A stretch of 64,000 bases of DNA, taken from positions 2,934,501 through 2,998,500 of the forward strand of contig NC_018515.1 in assembly GCF_000231385.2 (NCBI RefSeq), written 5' to 3'. Source of the stretch: Desulfosporosinus meridiei DSM 13257. Lineage in GTDB: Bacteria > Bacillota > Desulfitobacteriia > Desulfitobacteriales > Desulfitobacteriaceae. The position numbers and the translations under genes were made by a program. The notes under the pieces were generated by a model. That model was not told the DNA's origin, made no database searches, and was given only the letters and a program-made list of their open reading frames with translations. This document shows positions 1 to 7,777 of this stretch, piece after piece. Within the stretch, counting starts at the first letter, position 1. Each line of letters starts with the position of its first letter.

Positions 1-537
1 CAGGATGAAGGAATTGAGGTTCGCGTTCACCCGGCTATATTGCCTCTCACCCATCCCCTTGCTTCAGTAAATGGTGTTTTTAACGCTATTTATGTCGTTG
101 GAGATGCTGTTGGGGAAACAATGTTTTATGGGCGCGGTGCTGGTTCATTGCCTACGGGGAGTGCAATCGTCTCGGATGTTATGCGCATTGCCCGCAATCT
201 CAAATCGAATTCCATGTCTTCAATTAATTGTACTTGTTACCTGGACTTACCTCTCAAATCCTCCTCAGATTTTTATACTGCCTTTTATATACGTCTGCTT
301 GTCAAAGACGAACCCCGTGTCCTGGCAACTCTGGCTTTACTTTTTGCTGAAGCGAACATTAGCTTTGCTTCCATTATCCAAAAACAACGAGGTAAGGATC
401 AGGCAGAAATAGTCCTGGTAACTCACCCTTGTCGTGAAGGTGCACTCCAGGAGGCCCTGGATTCTGTTAAGGCCTACAGCAAAGTCCTTAGCATTGATAA
501 CGTTATCCGTTTTGAAAAAGATTATCCAGAATCATAA
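1..537 (+). CDS. hom: Homoserine dehydrogenase, C-terminal part (5' end outside window)
   Basis: The reading frame is open from base 1 and stops at 537, so only the C-terminal 178 residues are seen. Homoserine dehydrogenase reduces aspartate semialdehyde to homoserine in the threonine/methionine pathway. The visible part has the end of the catalytic domain (VFNAIYVVGDAVGETMFYGR, then GAGSLPTGSAIVSDV), typical of the family. A C-terminal ACT-like domain follows (roughly the last 80 residues, starting RVLATLALLFAEANISF), the usual allosteric threonine-sensing module. thrB follows 29 bases later on the same strand, as expected for a threonine operon. The N-terminal NAD(P) domain cannot be judged. 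Confidence 0.95.
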   Translation, partial: QDEGIEVRVHPAILPLTHPLASVNGVFNAIYVVGDAVGETMFYGRGAGSLPTGSAIVSDVMRIARNLKSNSMSSINCTCYLDLPLKSSSDFYTAFYIRLLVKDEPRVLATLALLFAEANISFASIIQKQRGKDQAEIVLVTHPCREGALQEALDSVKAYSKVLSIDNVIRFEKDYPES

Positions 538-566
538 TATCCCAATTCTTTTAAGGGAGGAATATG

Positions 567-1466
567 ATGTTGCAAGTTAAGATACCAGCCACTTCTGCCA
601 ATCTCGGACCTGGATTTGATTGTTTGGGCATGGCTCTTCAGTTATACAATAGAATTACAGTAGAAACCAACCGACCTTTTAGAATTACTTTATCAGGCTC
701 TTACAAAGAGGGCATCCCAACGGATGATACTAACCTGGTCTGGAAAACTATGTGCCATTTTTGGGATCTCATTAATTACCCTATCCCTAATCTCGACTTA
801 ACCTTTGAAAACTTCATTCCTCCTGCCAGAGGTTTAGGAAGTAGTTCAGCTGCCATTGTCGGAGGACTCGTGACCGCCAACACTTTAGCAGGATCTCCTT
901 ACACAAAGTTAGAGCTTCTTCAGGTAGCCAACGCTCTTGAAGGGCACCCTGACAATGTTACTCCGGCTTTATATGGAGGAGTTACTTTATCAGTTTCTAC
1001 TGAAAACGGAGTACTTCCAAGAATTCTAACTCAGTCTCCTAACTTTAAAGCAGTTGTGACTATCCCCAATATGCACCTAAACACCAAAAAAGCGCGTGGG
1101 ATCTTACCGGATCAGGTACATCGTAAGGATGCCGTTTTTAATATCTCCCACGTCTCCTTACTTACTGAAGCTTTTATTCGAGGAGACTATTCTCTCTTAA
1201 AAGAAGGTATGCGTGATACACTTCACCAAAATCAACGCGCTGCTCTAATTCCCGGATTACTGGAAACACTTGAAGCAGCTCTCGAAACAGGTGCCTATGG
1301 CTCTGCCTTAAGTGGATCCGGCCCAACGCTGTTGGCCTTAATCCCGGATAACCTCGAAAAAGATGTTCCTTTAAGCATGACGAAGGCGTTAGAGCGGCAT
1401 GGAATAAACGCCACGGCTTTGGTTCTGGATATCGATACCAGCGGGGCATTCACTTCCTTAATCTAG
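567..1466 (+). CDS. thrB: Homoserine kinase
   Basis: This 299-residue GHMP-family kinase phosphorylates homoserine to O-phosphohomoserine, the step before threonine synthase. The N-terminal KIPATSANLGPGFDCLG segment, the ATP-binding PPARGLGSSSAA loop near residues 85-96 and the late glycine-rich SALSGSGPTLLAL motif are all present, and the length is normal. Two ATG codons are adjacent at 564 and 567. The AGGGAGG site ends at 560, so the second ATG has the better spacing. It lies directly downstream of hom and is probably co-transcribed. threonine synthase (thrC) is not in the window. Confidence 0.96.
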   Translation: MLQVKIPATSANLGPGFDCLGMALQLYNRITVETNRPFRITLSGSYKEGIPTDDTNLVWKTMCHFWDLINYPIPNLDLTFENFIPPARGLGSSSAAIVGGLVTANTLAGSPYTKLELLQVANALEGHPDNVTPALYGGVTLSVSTENGVLPRILTQSPNFKAVVTIPNMHLNTKKARGILPDQVHRKDAVFNISHVSLLTEAFIRGDYSLLKEGMRDTLHQNQRAALIPGLLETLEAALETGAYGSALSGSGPTLLALIPDNLEKDVPLSMTKALERHGINATALVLDIDTSGAFTSLI

Positions 1467-1544
1467 GTAACACTTGTACTATTCCCTCATAACTTATAGT
1501 AAGACCAGCCTATCGGCAGTCAATAAAAAATGGGGGGACATGAA

Positions 1545-1760
1545 ATGTCAGATTTAGTTATCTCGGATGAACGAACCTGTGTTAAACCCTGCCCTAAACC
1601 CTGCCCTAACCCCTGCTCTAATGATGGAATAAGTATGTTAATAGGTGCTTTTATTGCCGGAATCGGTCTCTTTCTCATTGGTTCTCCAACATCCGGCGCA
1701 GTTACTACCATCGTAGGATTTATTCTTTTCCTCATAGGAGTTATTCTTTTCACCCTTTAA
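1545..1760 (+). CDS. Small Cys-Pro-repeat membrane protein, unknown
   Basis: This predicted 71-residue protein belongs to no family I recognise. Its N-terminus carries a short tandem motif with cysteine at every fourth residue (CVKPCPKPCPNPCSN, about residues 12-26). Two hydrophobic segments follow, about 31-48 and 52-71, predicted to be membrane helices joined by a short Gly/Ser/Pro turn. The start at 1545 is chosen because the GGGGGGAC run just upstream fits as its ribosome site; an in-frame ATG at 1530 would put that run inside the gene. The regular Cys/Pro spacing could bind metal or form disulfides, but that is inference. A hairpin terminator follows at 1782. Confidence 0.6.
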   Translation: MSDLVISDERTCVKPCPKPCPNPCSNDGISMLIGAFIAGIGLFLIGSPTSGAVTTIVGFILFLIGVILFTL

Positions 1761-1781
1761 GTACCAGTCCATTGGCATACT

Positions 1782-1820
1782 GAGGCCGATGTCAACGATG
1801 AGTTCGCTGACATCGGCCTC
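1782..1820 (+). terminator. Hairpin terminator after the Cys-Pro membrane protein
   Basis: A 13-bp perfect inverted repeat (GAGGCCGATGTCA with its complement at 1808-1820) encloses a 13-base loop and is followed by TTTG. The stem is strong but the U-tract is short. Confidence 0.7.
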
Positions 1821-1940
1821 TTTGCGTGGAAAAACAGTTACAAACCATATTTGCTGATTGTATAAACAATCGAAGATAATTTTACATATTATAATTAGTA
1901 AATAATGGATTTAATTATTGTTAGAAAGGAGCAAATTCCT

Positions 1941-2264
1941 ATGAATAGAGACTATCATTCAATTAAGCTATTCAAGAAAAATAGGGTAGATAGCACAGAT
2001 TACGAGCCGCCGGTAAAAGAAGACTCTTCAAACACAGAGCACAAAAAACTACCGGAACTCGTCATTCAACCCTTGGAGTCAAAAGAAAGGGAAAACAGTT
2101 CAACAATTTCCGAACTGCCTCCTCTTCTGCCAAGCATCTCAACAATAGCCCAGACCCTACTGGGGGTATTCACAGAAAACCGTAATAACTCTCCTCTCAA
2201 CTTATTAAAAAACAAAGATGTTCTAAGCTGGCCAATATGGTCAATATTCAAAAGTCCTAAATAG
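1941..2264 (+). CDS. Hypothetical protein, 107 aa, low complexity
   Basis: No family recognised. The start at 1941 is supported by AGAAAGGAG about 10 bases upstream; an in-frame ATG at 1905 has no comparable ribosome site. The protein is hydrophilic and rich in Ser, Glu, Asn and Pro. It has a basic N-terminus (SIKLFKKNR), a disordered-looking middle and a short hydrophobic stretch with aromatic residues near the C-terminus (VLSWPIWSIF). There is no signal peptide or obvious catalytic motif. It is isolated between terminators, so the context gives no clue to function. Confidence 0.5.
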   Translation: MNRDYHSIKLFKKNRVDSTDYEPPVKEDSSNTEHKKLPELVIQPLESKERENSSTISELPPLLPSISTIAQTLLGVFTENRNNSPLNLLKNKDVLSWPIWSIFKSPK

Positions 2265-2277
2265 TTATTGGAACGAC

Positions 2278-2317
2278 TAAAGCCGCTGTTTGCTATCATC
2301 TGCATCCAACGGCTTTA
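2278..2317. terminator. Shared terminator between convergent genes
   Basis: TAAAGCCG at 2278-2285 pairs with CGGCTTTA at 2310-2317 around a 24-base loop. It lies between the ends of two convergent genes and could serve either strand. Confidence 0.55.
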
Positions 2318-2322
2318 ATCGA

Positions 2323-3249
2323 TTAGTGGATTGGTACCACCTCATTAGAGGTTTGATCAACAGGATTCGTAGATTTTAAGCTATCTAAATATTTTACTGC
2401 CTGCAAAGCAGCCGTTCCTCCTTCTCCGGCTGCCTTAATCAATTGATACGGCTGCCCTGTACAGTCTCCTGCTGCAAATAACCCCGGCATACTTGTCTCT
2501 AATTTATGATTAACCTTAATCGCCGAGTCCTCCATTTCAAGACCGGAGATTAGTTGTTCTGCAGGTAAGGTATCACGTAAGATAAAGACGCCCTCAACCT
2601 CCAATTGTTCATTCCCAAGGTCAAGCTTTTCCACCTTTTGATTCCCAATGATTTCTTTAACCTTACCCTTTTTAATCTCAACTCGGGAATCAACTTTAAC
2701 AATATCAGTGTAATAGGGGATATAGTAAACTTTCGAACAAATATTCACCATATAATTTGCTTCATCTTCCCCTTCTTGATTATAGGAAATAATAGCAACT
2801 TGTTTATCCTTGTAAAGAGGTCCATCACAAGTAGCACAATATCCTACCCCACGGCCTAATAATTCAGCTTCTCCCGAAAATAGCTTTTCCGCGGATACCC
2901 CTGTGGCAATAATCACGGAATCCGCCTCAAAGGATTGATCTTTGCCCATAAGCGTATAAGGCGGCCCGGGATAAATATTTGTCACTTTAAAATATTTAAT
3001 GGGAATGTCTTTTTCCATTACGTGATCCAGGAAGCGCTGACGAAGTTCCTCGCCCCCTATTTCTGGGGTTCCAAGCCAGTTGTCAACTTGTGGGGCTTTG
3101 GAGAGTTTGGGACTACACACTTCAGATCCAAGTAAAACAAAATCTCGATTCCGAATCTTAGCATTAAGAGCTGCAGATAAGCCTGCTGGTCCACAACCGA
3201 TAATGGCTAATTCGTAGTGTTCTTTTAAACCATTGAGTTCTTCAGACAT
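2323..3249 (-). CDS. Thioredoxin reductase-like flavoprotein lacking the NADPH motifs
   Basis: This 308-residue protein has the low-molecular-weight thioredoxin reductase fold. The FAD-binding GCGPAG motif is at residues 18-23, the redox-active CATC motif is at 138-141, and a late FAAGDC motif contacts FAD. The second Rossmann domain is unusual. Where NADPH-dependent enzymes carry GGGDSA, this one has ISYNQEGEDEA (154-164). The basic HRR-type NADPH-phosphate loop is replaced by VYYIPYYTD (174-182). This matches the ferredoxin-linked or otherwise pyridine-nucleotide-independent thioredoxin reductases described in clostridia, so ferredoxin is the likely donor (inference). The ATG at 3249 is 9 bases after AGGAGG; a TTG at 3252 is the alternative start. 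Confidence 0.88.
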   Translation of the reverse strand: MSEELNGLKEHYELAIIGCGPAGLSAALNAKIRNRDFVLLGSEVCSPKLSKAPQVDNWLGTPEIGGEELRQRFLDHVMEKDIPIKYFKVTNIYPGPPYTLMGKDQSFEADSVIIATGVSAEKLFSGEAELLGRGVGYCATCDGPLYKDKQVAIISYNQEGEDEANYMVNICSKVYYIPYYTDIVKVDSRVEIKKGKVKEIIGNQKVEKLDLGNEQLEVEGVFILRDTLPAEQLISGLEMEDSAIKVNHKLETSMPGLFAAGDCTGQPYQLIKAAGEGGTAALQAVKYLDSLKSTNPVDQTSNEVVPIH

Positions 3250-3383
3250 CAAAATTTCCTCCTTTTTGCGTTACAATATGTCGTGCATAGTGTTCCCCGA
3301 ATTATGTTAATACATATAACACAAAGAGATATTTTGACCTCAATAAGGTTTTTTAAAGAATTGCATTTTCCAGAAACCCTCCG

Positions 3384-3412
3384 TTGACGGTAATTGGTCA
3401 GAATAATATAAT
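3384..3412 (+). promoter_or_regulatory. Sigma-A-type promoter for the amidohydrolase
   Basis: TTGACG (3384-3389), a 17-base spacer and a perfect TATAAT (3407-3412) sit about 75 bases upstream of the amidohydrolase start. Both the boxes and the spacing are close to consensus. Confidence 0.8.
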
Positions 3413-3462
3413 ACAGCCAAGATCAGTGTCAGCGTAAAACTAGCTGAGGAGTAATTAAGATA

Positions 3463-3492
3463 ATGATACGAATAAAGATGATTATAGAATGA
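3463..3492 (+). CDS. Candidate 9-codon leader ORF overlapping the amidohydrolase start
   Basis: ATG at 3463 opens a frame encoding MIRIKMIIE, whose TGA overlaps the ATG of the amidohydrolase in an ATGA arrangement (3489-3492). GAGGAG at 3446-3451 is the only good ribosome site in this leader and is 11 bases before this ATG. The amidohydrolase itself has no Shine-Dalgarno sequence. The arrangement suggests translational coupling through a short leader peptide. It is a candidate only. Confidence 0.4.
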   Translation: MIRIKMIIE

Positions 3493-5057
3493 AATGTGAG
3501 CTCTTAATAACTAATGGAATAATAATTGATGGTACAGGAAGGCCAGCATATAATGGCGATCTCGCTGTCAATAAAGGAAAAATCATTGCAATCTCCCCCC
3601 TAATAAATTGCCAAGCCGATAGAATTATTAACGCTGCCGGCTTAACCGTCTGTCCGGGATTCATTGATCCTCACGTCCATGAGGAGCTTACAGTTTTACA
3701 AAGCAGTATATTCGAAGAGTATTTGCGTCAAGGAGTTACTACCATAATTAACGGTAACTGTGGCCATTCTATAACTCCCTATTCTGCAGATAATATTTAT
3801 AGCTACATGGTAAAAAAAGGGCTCATTTCGCATCAGACAAAAGAGCGAAATAAGCTTAACGTTCCTTCCTGGACAAACTTTTCCGGCTATATAGATATTG
3901 TCAAGAACAAGGGTTCAAATTTGAACATGGGGTTTCTCCTAGGACATGGCACTATTAAATGGAGTATTATGGGCGATACAAAAAATAGAAAAATGTCCGG
4001 CAAAGAAGAAACTAAGATTGTTAGTCTACTTGAAGAGGGTATGGAGCAAGGGGCTTTAGGACTATCTACAGGTCTAACCTATAGCCCGAGCAAATATGCC
4101 GATACTGATGAAATTGTCAAATGTGCTAAAGTAGTGCAAAAATATGATGGCATATATACCTCTCATATCCGAAGCTATTTAGGTACCCTGGAAGCAGTAA
4201 AAGAAGCAATCCAAATTGGAACCGCTGCAGGTATACGGGTACAGGTATCCCATCTAACCCCAAACTGTCCGGAAGGATTTGATGAGATATTAAACGCCCG
4301 CCAAAATGGATTAGAGATAGCTGTCGATACTATTCCTAAAAGCAGTGGGCATTTTCGACGTAAGGACAGATTGTTTCAGTATTTAACGACAAAAGAGTTT
4401 CTAACTTCTGAAGAAAAACAAAGGTTAGTAAAAAGATTATACTCTAAGGAGAATCTAGCCCTTGTAAACACTGGTATCCCTAACCTGGAAAATCGGACTC
4501 TGAAAGAAATCGCTTTAGAACGTATGATCAGTGTCGATGAGCTCATCCTAGAACTATTAAATAATGACCGTAAAGAAATTACCTTCTGTCAGGGCGGACT
4601 CATTCGAAAGGATTTTCCCGGAACACCTTATGCCGAGAATATAGCCCAAAACCCGTATTTGATGGTGGGCTCAGATAAGGTAAATGGAGAAATAGACGAT
4701 CCCTTTGCCTGGTACGAACTGTATCGAAAGGGTGCCTTTCCGATTTTTATTAATTTGTGCAGAGAAAGCGGTATCAAACTTGAGGAGATTATTCGTAGGA
4801 TTACCTCTTTGCCGGCAGAACATTTTCGTTTTAGTAATAGAGGGACACTTAGCCCTGGGAAAGCTGCTGATATCACGATTATTGATATCAATAATTACAA
4901 TTATCCTACCGATAATGAAATCGACTATAAAACCCCCTTGACAGAATGCAAAGGGGTTAAGTATACAATTGTTAACGGCAGAGTAGCCTTAAATGATGGG
5001 ATTATAGAGCATACTAATTCCGGCCAACTATTATCGAGAAATAGTCAGGTGTTATGA
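3489..5057 (+). CDS. N-acyl-D-amino-acid deacylase (D-aminoacylase) family amidohydrolase
   Basis: This 522-residue amidohydrolase probably removes the acyl group from N-acyl-D-amino acids in the cytoplasm. Family signatures are present: GFIDPHVHEE (metal-ligand histidines at about 62 and 64), GVTTIINGNCGHS with the family cysteine near 91, HGTIKW, TSHIRSY and VSHLTP histidines, and MVGSDKV with the catalytic-type aspartate. The tail (GTLSPGKAADITIIDINNY, then VNGRVALNDG) is the usual beta-sandwich end. Length is normal. It has its own promoter and a hairpin terminator, so it appears monocistronic. Its substrate is unknown; peptidoglycan-derived D-amino acids are a reasonable inference. Confidence 0.88.
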   Translation: MKCELLITNGIIIDGTGRPAYNGDLAVNKGKIIAISPLINCQADRIINAAGLTVCPGFIDPHVHEELTVLQSSIFEEYLRQGVTTIINGNCGHSITPYSADNIYSYMVKKGLISHQTKERNKLNVPSWTNFSGYIDIVKNKGSNLNMGFLLGHGTIKWSIMGDTKNRKMSGKEETKIVSLLEEGMEQGALGLSTGLTYSPSKYADTDEIVKCAKVVQKYDGIYTSHIRSYLGTLEAVKEAIQIGTAAGIRVQVSHLTPNCPEGFDEILNARQNGLEIAVDTIPKSSGHFRRKDRLFQYLTTKEFLTSEEKQRLVKRLYSKENLALVNTGIPNLENRTLKEIALERMISVDELILELLNNDRKEITFCQGGLIRKDFPGTPYAENIAQNPYLMVGSDKVNGEIDDPFAWYELYRKGAFPIFINLCRESGIKLEEIIRRITSLPAEHFRFSNRGTLSPGKAADITIIDINNYNYPTDNEIDYKTPLTECKGVKYTIVNGRVALNDGIIEHTNSGQLLSRNSQVL

Positions 5058-5076
5058 AAAAGCAAAATTATATTAG

Positions 5077-5102
5077 AGCACGATTAGGTTCCTAATCGTG
5101 CT
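5077..5102 (+). terminator. Terminator after the amidohydrolase, overlapping the thpR 3' end
   Basis: A 12-bp perfect stem (AGCACGATTAGG) with a two-base loop, followed by TTTA. It extends into the last codons of the convergent thpR. Confidence 0.75.
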
Positions 5103-5629
5103 TTAAATACATCCGTATAGACTCTCTTCCCGCGGATAGCCTTACTCTCAAACAGAACAATTTCAGATACTAAAAAATCACCAATTTTTCTTGACAAAGC
5201 ATCTTGCATTGCAGGGTTGTCACAATTAGGTCGTGATGCCAAGGTAATATGGGGTTTAAATTGGCGTTCTTCTACTCTAAAACCCCTATCCTTCAGCTGG
5301 ATATGCAGATCATTCCTTACTTTATGAAGTTGATCTAAATCTCCATTGACCGCTGTCCATAAAGTATGCGGCCTCTTAAAAGACGGAAATGCACCTAAAC
5401 CAATAATATTCAAATCAAAAGGGGTAGAATCCCTGGCAACCTGGGAGATTACTTCGGACAGTGTTATAACTTTATCCGGGTCTATTTCCCCTAAAAATTC
5501 TAAGGTAATATGAAAGTTATCCTGGGATTTGAAGAACCCGCTAACTCCACGAGCTCTTAGCTCAGACTGAAATTCAACAAGGGCTTCTTTAAGTTGAACA
5601 GGCAAATCAACCCCGATAAATAATCTCAT
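5084..5629 (-). CDS. thpR: RNA 2',3'-cyclic phosphodiesterase (2H family)
   Basis: This 181-residue 2H phosphoesterase is of the ThpR/LigT type, which opens 2',3'-cyclic phosphate ends of RNA. Both catalytic HxTx motifs are present, HITLEFLG near residue 42 and HITLASRP near residue 127, and the N-terminus MRLFIGVDLP is characteristic. Length is typical. The ATG follows TAAGGAG by a good distance. The next upstream minus-strand gene ends at 5651, so the two may be co-transcribed. Confidence 0.93.
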   Translation of the reverse strand: MRLFIGVDLPVQLKEALVEFQSELRARGVSGFFKSQDNFHITLEFLGEIDPDKVITLSEVISQVARDSTPFDLNIIGLGAFPSFKRPHTLWTAVNGDLDQLHKVRNDLHIQLKDRGFRVEERQFKPHITLASRPNCDNPAMQDALSRKIGDFLVSEIVLFESKAIRGKRVYTDVFKARLGT

Positions 5630-5650
5630 AGATCTACTCCTTAAGAATAA

Positions 5651-6178
5651 TTAGTTGTTTGATTTTGCCTTTTGTTTTAACAATCCCAATACTTCATTCT
5701 TTTTATCCAGATTTTCAAAAATTCTATTTGGGATAATATGTGCTGAATTCGCATTTACATATACATAAATATGTTCTTTGTCTTCAACAATATCATGTAT
5801 TTCAGTATATTGAGTCTTTGCTTCACTATTCTCACTTATATCAACGATCCCCGTGTTCGATAGGGTTAAGTCGTGTCTTCCTATTACACTTTTGTTTTTA
5901 CCTTGTTCCAGCATCCTTGAAATTTTCCTTGTGACAATCTTTCTTATCCGTTTCGGGTAAAATGCAACCCAATATAAATATAATAATATACAAACAGTTA
6001 GCCAATACCCTAAGGGTATCGTACTGAAGTTTCTCAGGATAAAGGGTAAAATTAGAAAGGATAGCGAGAGAATATACCGTTGTATAAAAAACGACCTCCT
6101 AGACAATTTAGAATAGGTAATATGGAAAATATTAAAGTCAATTAGATCCTGCTTATTCAGTTCATACTTTAAATTCAT
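5651..6178 (-). CDS. YcxB-like membrane protein
   Basis: This 175-residue protein has two adjacent hydrophobic helices (about residues 34-50 and 56-73) joined by a short loop. A basic stretch follows (YPKRIRKIVTRKISRML), then a soluble C-terminal domain (DLTLSNTGIVDISENSEAKTQYTEIHDIVEDKEHIYVYVN). This is the layout of YcxB-type proteins: a membrane hairpin followed by a small beta-rich domain. Function is unknown. AAGGGAG precedes the ATG at good spacing. Confidence 0.75.
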   Translation of the reverse strand: MNLKYELNKQDLIDFNIFHITYSKLSRRSFFIQRYILSLSFLILPFILRNFSTIPLGYWLTVCILLYLYWVAFYPKRIRKIVTRKISRMLEQGKNKSVIGRHDLTLSNTGIVDISENSEAKTQYTEIHDIVEDKEHIYVYVNANSAHIIPNRIFENLDKKNEVLGLLKQKAKSNN

Positions 6179-6284
6179 AGTCGACTCCCTTCAATCTCCC
6201 AGTAGTTGCCATTCTTTATGAATGACTTAGGTTAAGAATCATTCAGTCACCCAATAGTCTTCCATAATTTTGAAAAATTCAGAC

Positions 6285-6743
6285 TCAATCAATTTTCTGA
6301 TCGTCAGGATTCGTTAGTTTCTTTTTATAACCTATATGAGTTTTAGGATCATATCCTGCAGATTCATAAAATTTACAAGCATCAATCCTGTTACGATCAG
6401 TCACTAGAATTATCTGAGAACAGTTCTTTTCAATGCCCTTTTTTTCTAACTCTGCAATCAGTAGTTTGCCAACTCCATTATTTCTACAACACTCATCAAC
6501 AATCATATTTTCCAACACCATAAAGGGCCGGCAATCTCCATATATCTCCCCACAGATCACTCCCATTACAGAACCCATTAACTGATTGCCTTCAACTGCA
6601 CTAAGCATAATGTGGGAACCACTTTTTTGTAATTTCTTAAGCCCTTCATACATCTTTTCAATGCGTGATTCTTCATTCCAAAACTGTTTATATAACTGTG
6701 CTAACTGTGGAATATCTTCGGTAATCATTTCACGAACAATCAT
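6285..6743 (-). CDS. GNAT-family N-acetyltransferase
   Basis: This 152-residue single-domain GNAT enzyme transfers an acetyl group from acetyl-CoA to an unknown substrate. The acetyl-CoA pyrophosphate loop appears as VDECCRNNGVGKLLIAELE, matching the Q/RxxGxG/A pattern with N in the first position. The end has the usual N-RIDACKFYESAGY motif followed by a K-rich tail. The start is taken at ATG 6743, six bases after GGGAGG; an in-frame TTG at 6749 is too close to that site. It shares no clear operon with its neighbours. Confidence 0.85.
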   Translation of the reverse strand: MIVREMITEDIPQLAQLYKQFWNEESRIEKMYEGLKKLQKSGSHIMLSAVEGNQLMGSVMGVICGEIYGDCRPFMVLENMIVDECCRNNGVGKLLIAELEKKGIEKNCSQIILVTDRNRIDACKFYESAGYDPKTHIGYKKKLTNPDDQKID

Positions 6744-6842
6744 ACACAACCTCCCGTATTAGAAATTATGAATAAAAGTGGTCACAGCAATAAACTCTTA
6801 CTCAACACTGGAATTATGCCTTGTTGAAAGAATTCAATTGCT

Positions 6843-7457
6843 TTATTTCCAAGTCATCAGTGCTATTAGGCCAAAAACAATAATGATTAACCCTGATACC
6901 CGATTGACCCATAATAATCTGGAGGCACTAAATCGTTTCCGAAATACGTTTATCGTAAAACTTAAGAGCATCCACCACGAGCCCGACCCGAGAAACACTC
7001 CCAAGACTAAGCTAAATGAAGAAAGATAACTAGATTTATTCGTCCCAAGACCTAATCCAGCAAAAACCCCCACAAAGGCAATAATGGTCATAGGATTGGT
7101 AAGCGTAAGTAAAAATGTTGAAAGGTAATTGCCTAATAAACCGTAATTATTGACTAAAGTTGGATTTTCAGCCGGTCTTTTAATAAACGTTCGAATTCCG
7201 AGATAGCATAAAAACATCCCGCCAACTATCCTCAGCCATGCTTGGTGCCCTATTAGAAAGCTTGTGACCACAGTTAATCCCAACCCTGCTATCATACCAT
7301 AAGCAGCATCTGCTGTCGCAGCACCAAGCCCAGACAAAAATCCTGACATCCTCCCATATTCCAAAGTACGTCTAATACACAAAATGCCTATTGGGCCAAC
7401 CGGCGCGGCAATAGAAAATCCCAAAATGAATCCTTTTAGAAAAAAGTTTATTTCCAC
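6843..7457 (-). CDS. LysE/RhtB-family amino-acid exporter
   Basis: This 204-residue integral membrane protein has about six hydrophobic segments. The LysE/RhtB hallmark lies at the N-terminus: FILGFSIAAPVGPIGILCIRR, about residues 10-30. The family exports amino acids or related small molecules; the substrate here is not evident. The predicted start is a GTG about ten bases after GAGAGG. Length is typical. It is divergent from ilvD, separated by a 320-base regulatory region, so export of a branched-chain intermediate is possible but unproven. Confidence 0.9.
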   Translation of the reverse strand: MEINFFLKGFILGFSIAAPVGPIGILCIRRTLEYGRMSGFLSGLGAATADAAYGMIAGLGLTVVTSFLIGHQAWLRIVGGMFLCYLGIRTFIKRPAENPTLVNNYGLLGNYLSTFLLTLTNPMTIIAFVGVFAGLGLGTNKSSYLSSFSLVLGVFLGSGSWWMLLSFTINVFRKRFSASRLLWVNRVSGLIIIVFGLIALMTWK

Positions 7458-7777
7458 TATGCTCTAATCCTCTCGCACCGGATAGATTAACAACGATCCC
7501 TACTACTTAACTCCTTAAGCCACAATAAATGAAGTGTTTTTAAGGTGAACCTTCCTTTAATTATGTTCTTGAAACAATCCCGAATTTCCTTTAATATTAT
7601 AAACTTTGGCCAACTGTATTTTGATTGAGCTATACTGCATTTCTTAATTTCAGATCTTATGTCTTAGGTTTTATAGTATTATCGCTTTATTGTTTTATTG
7701 TTTTTTAAGTTATAGACATTGGACATCATACAATCTATAATATAATCATACAGCAAGAATGAAAGGGTGTTTAAATA
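7458..7777. other. Divergent intergenic region between the LysE exporter and ilvD
   Basis: This 320-base AT-rich region holds the ilvD promoter near its right end. The central part shows runs of T and A but no T-box, riboswitch or terminator hairpin that I can recognise. Confidence 0.6.
7719..7746 (+). promoter_or_regulatory. ilvD: Probable ilvD promoter
   Basis: TTGGAC at 7719-7724, a 16-base spacer and TATAAT at 7741-7746, about 30 bases before the ilvD start. A second TATAAT at 7736-7741 overlaps it. Confidence 0.55.

Noticed and set aside
7458-7777. T-box or riboswitch upstream of ilvD
   Set aside because: No stem I, T-box sequence or terminator was found in the leader.
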